This document shows, piece after piece, positions 7,784-16,808 of a stretch of DNA of 45,166 nucleotides (position 1 is the stretch's first letter; every line of letters begins with the position of its first letter). The notes beneath the pieces were generated by a model that saw nothing but the letters and a program-made list of their open reading frames with translations, was not told the origin of the DNA and did no database searches. The position numbers and the translations under genes are program-made. The DNA comes from Cyanobium sp. CZS25K. GTDB taxonomy: Bacteria > Cyanobacteriota > Cyanobacteriia > PCC-6307 > Cyanobiaceae. The stretch covers positions 1 through 45,166 of the forward strand of contig JAUCZB010000022.1 in assembly GCA_030373325.1 (NCBI GenBank). The letters run 5' to 3'.

Positions 7784-9448
7784 TTGGATGAGCCGTATCC
7801 GCGCATGGCCTCCCACTGGGACGTGGTGGTGGTCGGCAGTGGTGCCGCAGGCCTGATGACCTGCCTGGAATTGCCTCCCCAGCTGCGCGTGCTGCTGCTG
7901 AGCAAATCCAGCACCCCGCCCTCCGCCAGCCGCTGGGCCCAGGGCGGCATCGCCGCCGTCACCGGAGCCGATGACAGCTTCGAAAGCCACATCGCCGACA
8001 CCCTCAAGGCCGGCGCCGGGCTCTGCGATCCGGAGGCGGTGGACGTGCTGGTGCGGGAGGCGCCCATCTGCGTGGAGCGGCTCGTGCGGCTGGGCATGGC
8101 GTTCGACCGCACGCCCCAGGGTCTGAGCACCACCCTCGAAGCGGCCCACAGCCACCGCCGCGTGCTGCACGCCCAGGACCGCACCGGCGGCGCCCTGGTG
8201 GATGCCCTGGAGCGGGAGGTGCAGCGCCGGCCTGGCCTGGAGCAACGCAAGGGCATCCCGGCCCTGCAACTCTGGGTGGAGAACGGCCGCTGCGTCGGGC
8301 TCCAGGTGCTCGAGGCGAATCGCCTGCGCTGGCTTCGGGCCGGAGCTGTGGTGCTGGCCAGTGGTGGTGGCGGCCATCTCTTCGCCCACACCACCAACCC
8401 GGCCCAGGCCAGCGGCGACGGGGTGGCCATGGCCTGGAGCGCCGGCGCCAGGGTGCGGGACCTGGAATTCGTGCAGTTCCATCCCACGGCCCTGATGCTG
8501 CCGGACGCCCCCCATTTCCTGATCAGCGAGGCTGTGCGCGGCGAGGGTGCGCGGCTCTTCGACGATGCCGGCCGCTCGCCGGTGGCACGCCTGGAAGGCG
8601 GCGATCTGGCCCCGCGTGACCAGGTGAGCCGCGCCCTGGCCCGCTGCATGGCCGAGCAGGGTGTGACCCATCTCTGGCTCGATCTGCGGCCGGTCGGCCG
8701 CGAACGACTGGAACGCCAGTTCCCGACGATCCTGCGGCGTTGCCGTGAGCTGGGGCTGGCTCCCTGCGAGGCCCCGATTCCCGTGGCTCCCGCCGCCCAC
8801 TACTGGATGGGTGGCATCGGTACCGATCGGCAGGCCGCCACCAGCCTGAGCGGCCTCTACGCCGTCGGGGAAGTCGCCAGCACGGGGGTGCATGGAGCCA
8901 ACCGCCTGGCCAGCAACTCGCTGATGGAATGCCTGGTCTTTGCCCGTCGGCTGCGCCATCTGCGCCCCCAGCCCCTTCCCCCCGAGCCCCTCGGCGACCC
9001 CGGAGCGGCGCCGGCGCTCAGCGAGGCCGAAGCCCTGGCGAGTCCCGACGAGGCCAGCCTGATCGCGGCGATCGCAGATCTGCGCCGTCTGTGCTGGCAG
9101 GTGGCCGGCGTGGAGCGGCGCGGGGTGGATCTCATCGGCGCCCTGCGCCGGGTCCGCAGCGAGCGCTCCGGCCATGAGCGTTCACCCCTGCTGCGCCGGG
9201 CCCACGCCCTGCCGCCCGATCTGGAACTGCAGCTGACACCGGACCAGAGCCGTCGCCTGCTGCTGCTTCAGGATCTGCGCCAGCGGCTGGTGCTGGCGGA
9301 ACTGCTGATGGAGGCCGCCGCCTTCCGGGGCGAGAGCCGCGGTGGTCATCACCGCACCGATGCCCCGGCCCGCCAGCCGTTCTGGCGCCGCCACACCCTT
9401 CAGGTGCGGGGCCGATCCCCCTTCACGGCCCCGGTGGGCCAGGCCTGA
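7784..9448 (+). CDS. nadB: L-aspartate oxidase
   Basis: A 554-residue FAD enzyme that oxidises L-aspartate to iminoaspartate, the first step of de novo NAD synthesis. The N-terminal dinucleotide-binding motif VVVVGSGAAGL is followed by the family's SRWAQGGIAAV, an EAAHSHRRVLHAQDRTGGALV segment, the FVQFHPTAL active-site stretch, and a C-terminal helical domain with EAAAFRGESRGGHHRTDAP. The length matches NadB. An alternative ATG at 7805 would drop seven residues before the Rossmann motif and is equally plausible; neither has a clear ribosome-binding site. It ends inside a palindrome shared with the convergent VKOR gene. Confidence 0.95.
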   Translation: MDEPYPRMASHWDVVVVGSGAAGLMTCLELPPQLRVLLLSKSSTPPSASRWAQGGIAAVTGADDSFESHIADTLKAGAGLCDPEAVDVLVREAPICVERLVRLGMAFDRTPQGLSTTLEAAHSHRRVLHAQDRTGGALVDALEREVQRRPGLEQRKGIPALQLWVENGRCVGLQVLEANRLRWLRAGAVVLASGGGGHLFAHTTNPAQASGDGVAMAWSAGARVRDLEFVQFHPTALMLPDAPHFLISEAVRGEGARLFDDAGRSPVARLEGGDLAPRDQVSRALARCMAEQGVTHLWLDLRPVGRERLERQFPTILRRCRELGLAPCEAPIPVAPAAHYWMGGIGTDRQAATSLSGLYAVGEVASTGVHGANRLASNSLMECLVFARRLRHLRPQPLPPEPLGDPGAAPALSEAEALASPDEASLIAAIADLRRLCWQVAGVERRGVDLIGALRRVRSERSGHERSPLLRRAHALPPDLELQLTPDQSRRLLLLQDLRQRLVLAELLMEAAAFRGESRGGHHRTDAPARQPFWRRHTLQVRGRSPFTAPVGQA

Positions 9449-9460
9449 GGGGCCCCTCAG
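9445..9460. repeat. Perfect 16-bp palindrome spanning two convergent stop codons
   Basis: CTGAGGGGCCCCTCAG holds the nadB TGA (9446-9448) and the complement of the VKOR TGA (9457-9459) in mirror positions. As RNA it folds into a GC-rich hairpin in either direction, so it may act as a compact bidirectional 3' end. There is no T tract. Confidence 0.6.
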
Positions 9461-10383
9461 TTCGAGAGGGAGCCCTTGAAGCCGCTCAGGGCGGCGAGCT
9501 GGGCCAGCGACTTCTGGCCGGAATCCAGCTGGCCCTTGATTTCCCAGGTGGGGAAACCCTGGATGTTCTTGGTGGCGCAGAGGGCGGCCTGGTTGTTGCG
9601 GCCATCGGGGGCGCACTCGATGATCTGGAGTTTCGCCGTGGCCTCCTTGCCGAAGAGCTCTTTCTGGTCGTGGCAGTGGGGGCACCAGTAGGCCGAATAC
9701 ATGACCGCGCCGGTGGCGGAGAGGTGGTCGGCGAGAGCCAGGGTCGCCGGGGTGCTGGCGGAGAGGACAGGACGGGGCATGCCGGGCCCCGTGGCCGACT
9801 CCGGCCGGTTGAGGGAGGTGGCCCAGCCGAGTCCGATCAGCCCCACGGCCAGAACCGTGAGCATGCCACGGAAGATCAACGCGCCGGTGTCGTCCCATTC
9901 GCCACCGATGAGGCTCAGCACGAACAGCGAGAGACTCAGCAGCGCCGAGAGGATGCAGAAGGTGCAGAACGCCTTGATCTGGAAGGCCATCACCCCCACC
10001 AGCACCAGACTGAAGATCGCCATGCCGGCACTGAGCAGGAACAGGCCCCACCAGCTGAGCCTGTTGACACTGGTACGGGATTCGCCCTGCAGCACCAGCG
10101 GCAGCAGCGCCATCAACAGCACCGCCCCGTAGGCGAGCAAGCCGAACAGGGACAGGGGCTGGCCGAACACCGTTCCCCAGGGGCTGTTGAGCACCTTGTC
10201 GCAGCCCTCGGCGCCGCCAGGGCAACTGAGGTTGCCGATCACACCCCAGCGATTCAAGGTGATCGATGCGGTGTCGATCACGCCGATGGTGGCCAGAACG
10301 GCCATCACCACCCGCACCCAGCGGCGACCCGGCTCGGGGCGGCGGCGACTCGTGAGGCGACTGGCGAGGCGAGTGGAAGTCAC
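9457..10383 (-). CDS. Vitamin K epoxide reductase-thioredoxin fusion (VKOR, LTO1-like)
   Basis: A membrane oxidoreductase that makes disulfide bonds in the periplasm or thylakoid lumen using quinone. Four to five membrane helices carry the paired loop cysteines (CPGGAEGCDKV) and the CXXC centre FCTFC that defines VKOR. A C-terminal thioredoxin-like domain has CPHC in the segment SAYWCPHCHDQKELFG. The fusion is typical of cyanobacteria and of plant LTO1, which is needed for photosystem II assembly. I prefer GTG 10383 (308 residues) over ATG 10443: the latter overlaps the candidate rimO -10 and adds a leader unlike the family. It is convergent with nadB and divergent from rimO. Confidence 0.92.
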   Translation of the reverse strand: MTSTRLASRLTSRRRPEPGRRWVRVVMAVLATIGVIDTASITLNRWGVIGNLSCPGGAEGCDKVLNSPWGTVFGQPLSLFGLLAYGAVLLMALLPLVLQGESRTSVNRLSWWGLFLLSAGMAIFSLVLVGVMAFQIKAFCTFCILSALLSLSLFVLSLIGGEWDDTGALIFRGMLTVLAVGLIGLGWATSLNRPESATGPGMPRPVLSASTPATLALADHLSATGAVMYSAYWCPHCHDQKELFGKEATAKLQIIECAPDGRNNQAALCATKNIQGFPTWEIKGQLDSGQKSLAQLAALSGFKGSLSN

Positions 10384-10442
10384 GGGGACAGCACGGGGAC
10401 AGAGGAATCGCGGCTCGATTCTCGCAGCCCCGGGGGCTTGCA

Positions 10443-10448
10443 TAGGGT
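10443..10448 (+). promoter_or_regulatory. Candidate -10 element of rimO
   Basis: TAGGGT in the context CATAGGGTGG would give a start near 10455, about 63 bases before the rimO ATG. The hexamer is identical to those before uppP and the B12 radical SAM gene. Confidence 0.4.
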
Positions 10449-10517
10449 GGAGATCGGCGTTTGCCGTCCAGCCTCCGCTCCGGGCCTTCGTCCCGTCCTC
10501 CTTCCAACCGCAGCACC

Positions 10518-11912
10518 ATGCCCGCCGAGCCCAGCCGAGAACGGCCCACCGTGGCCTTCACCCATCTGGGTTGCGAGAAGAACCGGGTGGACACCGAGCA
10601 CATGCTCGGGCTGCTGGCCGAGGCCGGCTACGGCGTCAGCGCCGATGAAAACGAAGCGCGCGTGGTGGTGGTCAACACCTGCAGCTTCATCCAGGACGCC
10701 CGGGCCGAATCGGTGCGCACCCTGGTGGAGCTGGCGGAACAGGGCAAGGAGCTGATCATCGCCGGCTGCCTGGCCCAGCATTTTCAGCAGGAGCTGCTGG
10801 AATCCCTGCCGGAGGCCCGGGCCATCGTCGGCACCGGCGACTACCAGCACATCGTCGAGGTGCTCGAGCGGGTCGAAGCCGGGGAGCGGGTCAACCGGGT
10901 GAGCCCCGTCCCCACCTTCGTGGGAGACGAACACCTGCCCCGCTACCGCACAACCTCGGAAGCGGTGGCCTACCTGAAGGTGGCCGAAGGCTGCGACTAC
11001 CGCTGCGCCTTCTGCATCATCCCGAAACTGCGGGGCGACCAGCGCTCCCGCCCGATCGAATCGATCGTGGCGGAGGCCCACCAGCTGGCCGCCCAGGGTG
11101 TGAAGGAGCTGATCCTGATCAGCCAGATCACCACCAACTACGGACTCGATCTCTACGGCAGGCCGCGCCTGGACGACCTGCTGCGGGCCCTGGGAGAGGT
11201 GGAGATCCCCTGGATCCGGGTCCACTACGCCTACCCCACCGGCCTGAGCGAACCCGTTCTCGCCGCCTACCGGGACGTTGCCAACGTGCTGCCCTACCTG
11301 GATCTGCCCCTGCAGCACAGCCACCCGGACGTGCTGCGGGCCATGAACCGCCCCTGGCAGACCGGGGTCAACGGTGCCCTGCTGGAGAGGATCCGGGAAC
11401 AACTCCCCGACGCCGTGCTCCGCACCACCTTCATTGTCGGCTTCCCCGGCGAGACGGAGGAGCATTTCCAGCATCTGCTGGCGTTCGTGGCCCAGCAGCG
11501 CTTCGATCATGTGGGGGTGTTCACCTTCTCCCCCGAGGAGGGGACCGCCGCGGCCGAGCTCAGCGACCCGGTGCCCGCCGCGATCGCCACCGAACGGCGG
11601 GACCGGCTGATGGCCCTGCAGCAACCGATCGCCGCCGATCGCAATGCCGCCTGGGTGGGTCGGATCGTGGATGTGCTGATCGAGCAGGAGAACCCCTCCA
11701 GCGGCGAGATGCTGGGCCGCTGCGCCCGCTTCGCCCCCGAGGTGGACGGCGAGGTGCACGTGAGCCCCGGCGAAGGGGGACTCTGCGCCGCTCCGGGCAC
11801 GATGGTGCCGGTGCGGATCACTGCGGCCGACACCTACGACCTGCGCGGCGAGGTGGTGGGGGCTACCGCCATGGTGAACGAGGCCCTGGCCGCGACGCGG
11901 AGCCGGGGTTGA
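10518..11912 (+). CDS. rimO: Ribosomal protein uS12 methylthiotransferase RimO
   Basis: A 464-residue radical SAM enzyme that adds a methylthio group to a conserved aspartate of ribosomal protein S12. The N-terminal UPF0004 domain has three cluster cysteines (C19 in [12 protein letters not shown]55, C84). The radical SAM cluster CX3CX2C follows at C159, C163 and C166 ([13 protein letters not shown]), and a TRAM domain ends the protein. THLGCEKN separates RimO from MiaB. I chose ATG 10518 because the upstream part of the frame is not conserved-looking. The stop overlaps the TTG start of the following MFS gene by four bases (TTGA). Confidence 0.95.
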   Translation: MPAEPSRERPTVAFTHLGCEKNRVDTEHMLGLLAEAGYGVSADENEARVVVVNTCSFIQDARAESVRTLVELAEQGKELIIAGCLAQHFQQELLESLPEARAIVGTGDYQHIVEVLERVEAGERVNRVSPVPTFVGDEHLPRYRTTSEAVAYLKVAEGCDYRCAFCIIPKLRGDQRSRPIESIVAEAHQLAAQGVKELILISQITTNYGLDLYGRPRLDDLLRALGEVEIPWIRVHYAYPTGLSEPVLAAYRDVANVLPYLDLPLQHSHPDVLRAMNRPWQTGVNGALLERIREQLPDAVLRTTFIVGFPGETEEHFQHLLAFVAQQRFDHVGVFTFSPEEGTAAAELSDPVPAAIATERRDRLMALQQPIAADRNAAWVGRIVDVLIEQENPSSGEMLGRCARFAPEVDGEVHVSPGEGGLCAAPGTMVPVRITAADTYDLRGEVVGATAMVNEALAATRSRG

Positions 11913-13138
11913 GCCCCGGCTCCGGAGGCGACTGGCTGCATCGGCACCAGCGCCCCCTTTTCCTGCTCGCCTCAGGCCTGAGCACCTCCGGATCCTTCGC
12001 CGGGCTCACCGCCAAGGGCTGGATCCTGATGGCCGGCACGGGCAATCCGCTGCTGCTGGCGTTGCATTTCGCCGCCCTCGCCCTGCCGAGCCTGGTGGTC
12101 AGCGGCCGGGCGGGGGTGCTCACGGATCGGCTGGGCTGCGAAACGGTGCTGATCCGCGCCCAGTGGGGGCTGTTCAGCGGGGCCGCCCTGGGAGCCCTGG
12201 CCATTCCCCTCCTCCAGGGGATGGGGCAGGTTGTCCTGCTGTTGCTGAGCACCCTGGTGGTGGGAATCTCCAGCTCCTTCGAACTCACGGCCCGCAGCAA
12301 GTACTGCTCCCTGCTGGTGGAGCGGCCGGAGCAGGTGGCGCCTTACCTGGCCAGCTTCTCTGTCGTGTTCAACGTCGGCAAGCTGGTGGGCCCTCCGCTC
12401 GGGGGCTGGCTCGTGGCCCTCTCCGGACCCGCCATGGCCCTGGCGATCGATGCGGCCTCCTATCTGGTGCCGATCGCCACCGTGCTCTGGCTGATGCGGC
12501 CCCACCGGGAACTGGAGCAGCGCAGCGCCGGCGGCGGGAGCGCCAGCCTCGGCGCCGCCTGGCGGGGATGCGGCCCCACCCTGCGCCATGTGCTGCGCTT
12601 CACCACCGTGGCCTGCCTGGTGGGCTTCTTCCATCCGGGCCTGGCCCCCCTGATCGCCGCCGAAGTGATCGGCCCCTCGCCGCAGGCCCTCGGCCTGTTC
12701 ACCAGCGTGCTGGCGGCCGGCAGCATCACCGGCGGTGTGGTGCTGCAGCGCAACAGCCTGGCCCTGAGCGAACGACCGGTGCTGCTGCTGGGGGGCTGCG
12801 CCGTGCTGGTGGCCCTGGCCCAGCTGGGCATGGCCTCGTTTTCGGGGGGCGTGGCCCCCCTGGCGATGGCCCTGCTGCTCGGCGCCGGCACCGCCGGCCT
12901 GCTGGCCGGGTCCAGCCTGATCCTCCAGGTGGGGGCACCCATGGCCCTGCGCGGCCGCATGGCCGGACTGGGACAGATCGCCTTTCTGGGGGGTGGTGGA
13001 GTGAGCGGCCTGATGGCCGCCGCTCTGGCGATGACCGTGGGACTTCAGGCCACCTTCGCCCTGCTCGGAAGCCTGGGGCTGGTGGTGGGGGTGCTGGAAC
13101 TGGGGAGGAAAGGAAAGCTCCGCCTCAGATCAGCCTGA
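11909..13138 (+). CDS. MFS transporter (exporter-like)
   Basis: A 409-residue membrane protein with about 10-12 hydrophobic segments and a layout like the small-molecule exporters of the EntS/MFS-3 type. [10 protein letters not shown] (about 69-78) corresponds to the inter-helix motif A, and the halves are joined by a soluble loop near residues 190-220. The substrate is unknown. Translation most likely starts at TTG 11909, overlapping the rimO stop, which implies coupling; the next in-frame choices would cut into the first helix. The 3' end overlaps the convergent petL-like gene by 14 bases. Confidence 0.85.
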   Translation: MSPGSGGDWLHRHQRPLFLLASGLSTSGSFAGLTAKGWILMAGTGNPLLLALHFAALALPSLVVSGRAGVLTDRLGCETVLIRAQWGLFSGAALGALAIPLLQGMGQVVLLLLSTLVVGISSSFELTARSKYCSLLVERPEQVAPYLASFSVVFNVGKLVGPPLGGWLVALSGPAMALAIDAASYLVPIATVLWLMRPHRELEQRSAGGGSASLGAAWRGCGPTLRHVLRFTTVACLVGFFHPGLAPLIAAEVIGPSPQALGLFTSVLAAGSITGGVVLQRNSLALSERPVLLLGGCAVLVALAQLGMASFSGGVAPLAMALLLGAGTAGLLAGSSLILQVGAPMALRGRMAGLGQIAFLGGGGVSGLMAAALAMTVGLQATFALLGSLGLVVGVLELGRKGKLRLRSA

Positions 13139-13244
13139 CGCCCTTGAGCACGACGGTGGCCAGAAAGGCAGCGGTGAGCCCGCCACCGACGAGCGCCAGA
13201 TAAATCACCACACCCACGGCCGCTGCTGCGAGGAACGCCCTCAT
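13125..13244 (-). CDS. petL: Cytochrome b6-f complex subunit PetL-like small membrane protein
   Basis: A 39-codon gene hidden in the last part of a longer open frame. It encodes one membrane helix followed by a short basic tail ending VVLKGVRLI. Size, single helix and the C-terminal K/R-x-RLI or KLI signature match PetL of chloroplasts and cyanobacteria, a peripheral single-helix subunit that stabilises the cytochrome b6-f dimer. The ATG is the nearest to the helix. The gene overlaps the MFS 3' end by 14 bases and diverges from the B12 radical SAM gene. The call rests on a short motif, so an unrelated single-helix peptide remains possible. Confidence 0.6.
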   Translation of the reverse strand: MRAFLAAAAVGVVIYLALVGGGLTAAFLATVVLKGVRLI

Positions 13245-13324
13245 TACAGCAGAGGATCCGCCCCCTTCCGGCCCCATGCCAGGGGAGGAGGAGGTAGAAC
13301 CATCGGACATTTCCCGAAACCTCC

Positions 13325-13330
13325 TAGGGT
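13325..13330 (+). promoter_or_regulatory. Candidate -10 element of the B12-binding radical SAM gene
   Basis: TAGGGT in TCCTAGGGTTGC lies 79 bases before the ATG at 13410. The surrounding CCTAGG is palindromic, so the site could also serve the divergent petL-like gene, though the minus-strand hexamer (TAGGAG) is poorer. Confidence 0.35.
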
Positions 13331-13409
13331 TGCGGCGCAGCGGAACCTGCTCAAGCCCCCTCCCGCTGCCGCGCAATCGCCCACGGCCCCTCCACAACGC
13401 ACCTGCAGC

Positions 13410-15020
13410 ATGCGCACCCTCTTCATTTATCCCGAGTTCCCGAAGACGTTCTGGAGCTACGAAAAGATTCTCGAGCTGGTGAACCGCAAGGTTCTGCTGC
13501 CGCCTCTCGGCATGGTCACGGTGGCGGCCCTCCTGCCCCAGACCTGGGAGATGAAGCTGGTCGATCGCAATGTCCGGGAGGTGACGGAAGCGGAGTGGAA
13601 CTGGGCGGAGCTGGTGGTGATCTCCGGGATGATCGTCCAGAAGGCCGACATGGCCGCCCAGATCGCCAAGGCCAAGCAGCGGGGCCTGCCGGTGGCGGTG
13701 GGCGGCCCCTTCGCCAGCTCCACCCCTGACGCGCCTGAGCTGCAACTGGCTGATTTCAAGGTGCTCGACGAGGGGGAGATCACCCTGCCGATGTTCATCG
13801 AGGCGATCGAGCGCGGTGACCGCCAGGGGCGTTTCAGCTCCGAGGGTGAAAAGCCGGACGTCACCGGCACCCCCATTCCCCGTTTCGATCTGCTCGAACT
13901 GGACGCCTACGACTCCATGTCAGTGCAGTTCTCGCGCGGCTGTCCATTCCAGTGCGAGTTCTGCGACATCATCGTGCTCTACGGGCGCAAACCCCGCACC
14001 AAGACACCCGCTCAGCTGGTGGCGGAGCTTCAGTACCTGTACGACCTGGGCTGGCGCCGCTCCATCTTCCTGGTCGACGACAACTTCATCGGCAACAAGC
14101 GCAACGCCAAGTTGCTGCTGCCAGAGATCAAGACATGGCAGATCGCCCACGGCTATCCGTTCAGTTTCGCCACCGAAGCGTCGGTGGATCTCGCCGCCGA
14201 CGAGGAAATGATGCTGATGATGGCCGAGGCCCGCTTCGACAGCGTCTTCCTGGGCATCGAGACCCCTGATGAGGCGAGCCTCCAAACCGCCGGCAAGCTG
14301 CAGAACACCCGCAGTTCCCTCGAGGAATCGGTCGACCGGATCACCTCCTATGGCATCCGGGTCATGGCCGGCTTCATCATCGGCTTCGACGGAGAGAAGG
14401 CCGGCGCCGGCGATCGGATCGTGGAATTCGTCAGCCGCACCGGCATCCCCGCCGCGATGATGGGCATGCTGCAGGCTCTCCCCAACACGGGGCTCTGGCA
14501 CCGGCTGGAGAAGGAGGGCCGGCTCGTCCAGGAGAAGGCCGACGCCAAGGGCGTCAACCAGACCAACCTGCTCAACTTCGTGCCCACCCGGCCGATCCGC
14601 CAGATCGCCAACGAATACGTGGATGCCTTCTGCCGCCTCTACGAGCCCAATGCCTACATCGACAGGGTCACCCACTACTACCTGAAGATGGGGTTGCCCC
14701 GCTGGCAGCAGTACGTCCCCGTGGCGGCCTTCGGCAAGCAGACCCTGCCCAGCTGGACCGACGTCAGGGCCCTCCTGATCGTGATCTGGCGCCAGGGCCT
14801 GAAGCGGGACACCCGCGGCCGCTTCTGGCGTTCCCTGTTCACCATCGCCCGCCGCAACCCCAACAACCTGGAGCAGTTCCTGGTGACCCTCGCCCACAAC
14901 GAGCACTTCCAGGAGTATCGGGGTGTGGTGACCCGCGAGATTCAAGAGCAGCTCGCCTCCCTTCCCCCGGAACCCCCCGAGGGCTCCCGCGAATCCACAC
15001 GGGAGCTTCAGCCCGCCTAG
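13410..15020 (+). CDS. B12-binding domain-containing radical SAM protein (DUF4070)
   Basis: A 536-residue protein. Residues about 1-140 form a cobalamin-binding-like domain (starting MRTLFIYPEFPKTFW, with GGPFASSTPDAPE near 98-110), followed by a radical SAM domain with CX3CX2C at C178, C182 and C185 (SRGCPFQCEFCDII). A C-terminal DUF4070-type region completes the usual layout. Relatives include BchE- and HpnJ-type enzymes that methylate or rearrange unactivated carbons. The substrate cannot be deduced; tetrapyrrole or hopanoid-like lipids are only family precedents. The gene stands alone on the plus strand. A 134-base stretch without recognisable features separates it from the convergent DUF4346 gene. 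Confidence 0.88.
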   Translation: MRTLFIYPEFPKTFWSYEKILELVNRKVLLPPLGMVTVAALLPQTWEMKLVDRNVREVTEAEWNWAELVVISGMIVQKADMAAQIAKAKQRGLPVAVGGPFASSTPDAPELQLADFKVLDEGEITLPMFIEAIERGDRQGRFSSEGEKPDVTGTPIPRFDLLELDAYDSMSVQFSRGCPFQCEFCDIIVLYGRKPRTKTPAQLVAELQYLYDLGWRRSIFLVDDNFIGNKRNAKLLLPEIKTWQIAHGYPFSFATEASVDLAADEEMMLMMAEARFDSVFLGIETPDEASLQTAGKLQNTRSSLEESVDRITSYGIRVMAGFIIGFDGEKAGAGDRIVEFVSRTGIPAAMMGMLQALPNTGLWHRLEKEGRLVQEKADAKGVNQTNLLNFVPTRPIRQIANEYVDAFCRLYEPNAYIDRVTHYYLKMGLPRWQQYVPVAAFGKQTLPSWTDVRALLIVIWRQGLKRDTRGRFWRSLFTIARRNPNNLEQFLVTLAHNEHFQEYRGVVTREIQEQLASLPPEPPEGSRESTRELQPA

Positions 15021-15154
15021 GGATCGTTGAGCCACCGGGCCCTCACCTTCCAGGAACATGCCATGGGGAAAGGGGGTGGGCTCGGGGATCTGATGATGGA
15101 TGGCCGCTGCCGTCTGGTCACATCCAGCTGAGTCGGGCCGCGGCCGATCCCCGC

Positions 15155-15538
15155 CTAGTCCTGCACGTAGGGCAGGCCCTCCACCAGACAGTGCTCGGCT
15201 TTCTGGAGCTCCCTGCCGAGGTAGAGGGCATGGTCGAGCCGCGACAGGGGATGGGAGCCCTCGGCTTCGGTAAGGGCGATACCGACTTCCTTGGCACTGC
15301 GACCCCGGTAGGTGGCCAGCGGAGCTCGCGGGTCACCGCCCCGACAGCTGAGCACCTCACCGGTGTCGGGATCGGTGGCCAGTCCCCGTTCATCGATGCC
15401 ATTGGCGTAGTGCTCGGCGATCAGCTCACCGGCAGCGGCATCCACTTTGATCAGGAAGTAGCCGGACGGATCGAGGCTGATGAAACGCTGCGAGAGCGCC
15501 TCATCGAGGCTCTGGCGTGGGCTCGGGTCGCGGTGCAT
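15155..15538 (-). CDS. DUF4346 family protein
   Basis: A 127-residue soluble protein. The pattern FISLDPSGYFLIKVD, then AEHYANGIDERGLATDPDTGEV, a YRGRSAKE segment, and a C-terminal RLDHALYLGRELQKAE with final YVQD is the recognisable DUF4346 family common in cyanobacteria, of unknown function. Its start region overlaps the end of the upstream FemAB-like gene by 38 bases in another frame, which implies translational coupling. No in-frame Met occurs before the conserved block other than the chosen one. Confidence 0.85.
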   Translation of the reverse strand: MHRDPSPRQSLDEALSQRFISLDPSGYFLIKVDAAAGELIAEHYANGIDERGLATDPDTGEVLSCRGGDPRAPLATYRGRSAKEVGIALTEAEGSHPLSRLDHALYLGRELQKAEHCLVEGLPYVQD

Positions 15539-16730
15539 GCGGGGGATCGTAGGCAGCGGTGAAGGGAAGTTCCGCGTTCATCGCCGCGATCGCCTGGTGC
15601 ATCTCCTGGTTGGCGCCCGGAAGCCAGTCCCGCAGGATGGCATCGAAGCGGGGGTCGTACCAGCGGTGCAGACTCGCCCGGGGCTGGGCCACGAAGCCCC
15701 GGCGCCGCTTGTGGCTGCCGCCGGCCCCTGGATCGAAGCTGTCCAGACCCCGCTCGATCGCCCAGGCGATCGGGGCGTAGTAGCAGACCTCGAAGTGCAG
15801 GTTGTCGAGGTCGATGTCGCTGCCCCAGTAACGGCCCCAGAGGCCGGTGGCATCGTGCACGCAGAGGGACATCGCCAGGGGCTCCATCGGCTCACCCCGA
15901 TGGGCACTGAACAGCACCAGGTGCTGGCGCAGGTCGGTGGCCGCCGCCTGGAAGAACGACTCGGTGAGGTACTTGCTGCCCCACGGCCCCCAGCGGCTGC
16001 AGTGCTGTTCATAGAACCCGTGCATTCTCTCCAGCAGGGGCGGTGGGATCTCCTCTCCAGCCAGGGGCGTGACCATCAGTCCCGCCGCCGCGACCGAGCG
16101 GCGCTCGCGGCGGATGTTGCGCCGCTGATTGGCATTGAAGCTGGCCAGATAGGCCTCGAAATCCGCATGGCCGGGGTTGCGCCATTCGCTCTGCTGGTTG
16201 ATCCACAGCGCACATCCGGCCGCCTCCGCCAGGGGTTGCCAGGCCGGATCCACATAGAGAAAGTTGCAGCTCAGGATCTGTTGCCGCCGGCAGAAGATGT
16301 CGATCTCCGCGAGCATCCGCTCCGTGAGGGCGGCCGCATCTTCGCCTGGAGCCACATGGAAGCGGTAGCCCTGCACCGGACTCACCGGGCTCATGCCCAC
16401 GAGCTTGGGGTAGTAACGCAGGCCGAGCTGGCCGGCGAGCTGGGCGAAGGACTGGTCGAAAACGAATTCGCCGTAGCTGTGGCCCTTGAGGTAGAGCGGC
16501 GCCAGGGCCACCAGCCGCCCCTGACGCCACAGCCCGAGGTGGCAGGGCTGCCAGCCCTGGCGAGGCACGATGCTGCCGCTGGCCTCCAGGTGGTGCAGCC
16601 AACGCCAGCCGTAGAAGGGGCGATCCACAGGGGATCCCGGCGCCGCACCGACCCCTCCCACCAGGCTCTGCCACTGGTCTTCAGGAATCTCCTGCGTTGC
16701 CTTGTGCCAGCAGGCTTGCAGCTCGGCCAT
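15501..16730 (-). CDS. FemAB-like GNAT-superfamily protein (DUF482 family)
   Basis: A 409-residue protein of the 'peptidogalycan biosynthesis/recognition' (FemAB_like) family, which has a duplicated GNAT fold. Recognisable stretches are PFYGWRWLHHLEASGS, NANQRRNIRRERRSV, and the C-terminal FDPGAGGSHKRRRGF near the end. FemAB-type relatives add amino acids to peptidoglycan or acylate other acceptors; this branch has no established substrate. ATG 16730 is chosen because the twelve residues before it in the frame are Pro-rich and look non-coding. The 3' end overlaps the DUF4346 gene, and the pair is probably one operon. Confidence 0.85.
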   Translation of the reverse strand: MAELQACWHKATQEIPEDQWQSLVGGVGAAPGSPVDRPFYGWRWLHHLEASGSIVPRQGWQPCHLGLWRQGRLVALAPLYLKGHSYGEFVFDQSFAQLAGQLGLRYYPKLVGMSPVSPVQGYRFHVAPGEDAAALTERMLAEIDIFCRRQQILSCNFLYVDPAWQPLAEAAGCALWINQQSEWRNPGHADFEAYLASFNANQRRNIRRERRSVAAAGLMVTPLAGEEIPPPLLERMHGFYEQHCSRWGPWGSKYLTESFFQAAATDLRQHLVLFSAHRGEPMEPLAMSLCVHDATGLWGRYWGSDIDLDNLHFEVCYYAPIAWAIERGLDSFDPGAGGSHKRRRGFVAQPRASLHRWYDPRFDAILRDWLPGANQEMHQAIAAMNAELPFTAAYDPPHAPRPEPTPEPR

Positions 16731-16765
16731 GGCCGGTGGCGACGCAGGAGGACGGGGCAGGCGCA

Positions 16766-16771
16766 AAACTA
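16766..16771 (-). promoter_or_regulatory. Candidate -10 element of the FemAB-like gene
   Basis: The minus strand reads CGTTAGTTTTGC; TAGTTT would give a start near 16759, about 29 bases before ATG 16730. A TTGACT at 16776-16781 on the plus strand could be a -35 for the divergent secreted-protein gene. Confidence 0.3.
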
Positions 16772-16808
16772 ACGGTTGACTCCCCGCGACCGAGCGTCCT
16801 TACCCGCC

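Noticed and set aside
7613..9175. Minus-strand open frame of 520 codons opposite nadB
   Set aside because: nadB on the plus strand has unambiguous FAD and catalytic motifs, and the antisense frame would read through the psbU terminator region.
13244..13426. Minus-strand open frame of 60 codons upstream of the petL-like gene
   Set aside because: It overlaps the start of the B12 radical SAM gene and its promoter region, and shows no conserved features.
15021..15154. Possible terminator between the B12 radical SAM and DUF4346 genes
   Set aside because: Short GC-rich palindromes such as GGCCGCGGCC occur, but none has a stable stem with loop and T tract.
16776..16804. TTGACT as a -35 for the secreted hypothetical gene
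   Set aside because: The hexamer 17 bases downstream is a poor -10 (CTTACC) and would leave almost no leader, so it was not listed as a feature.
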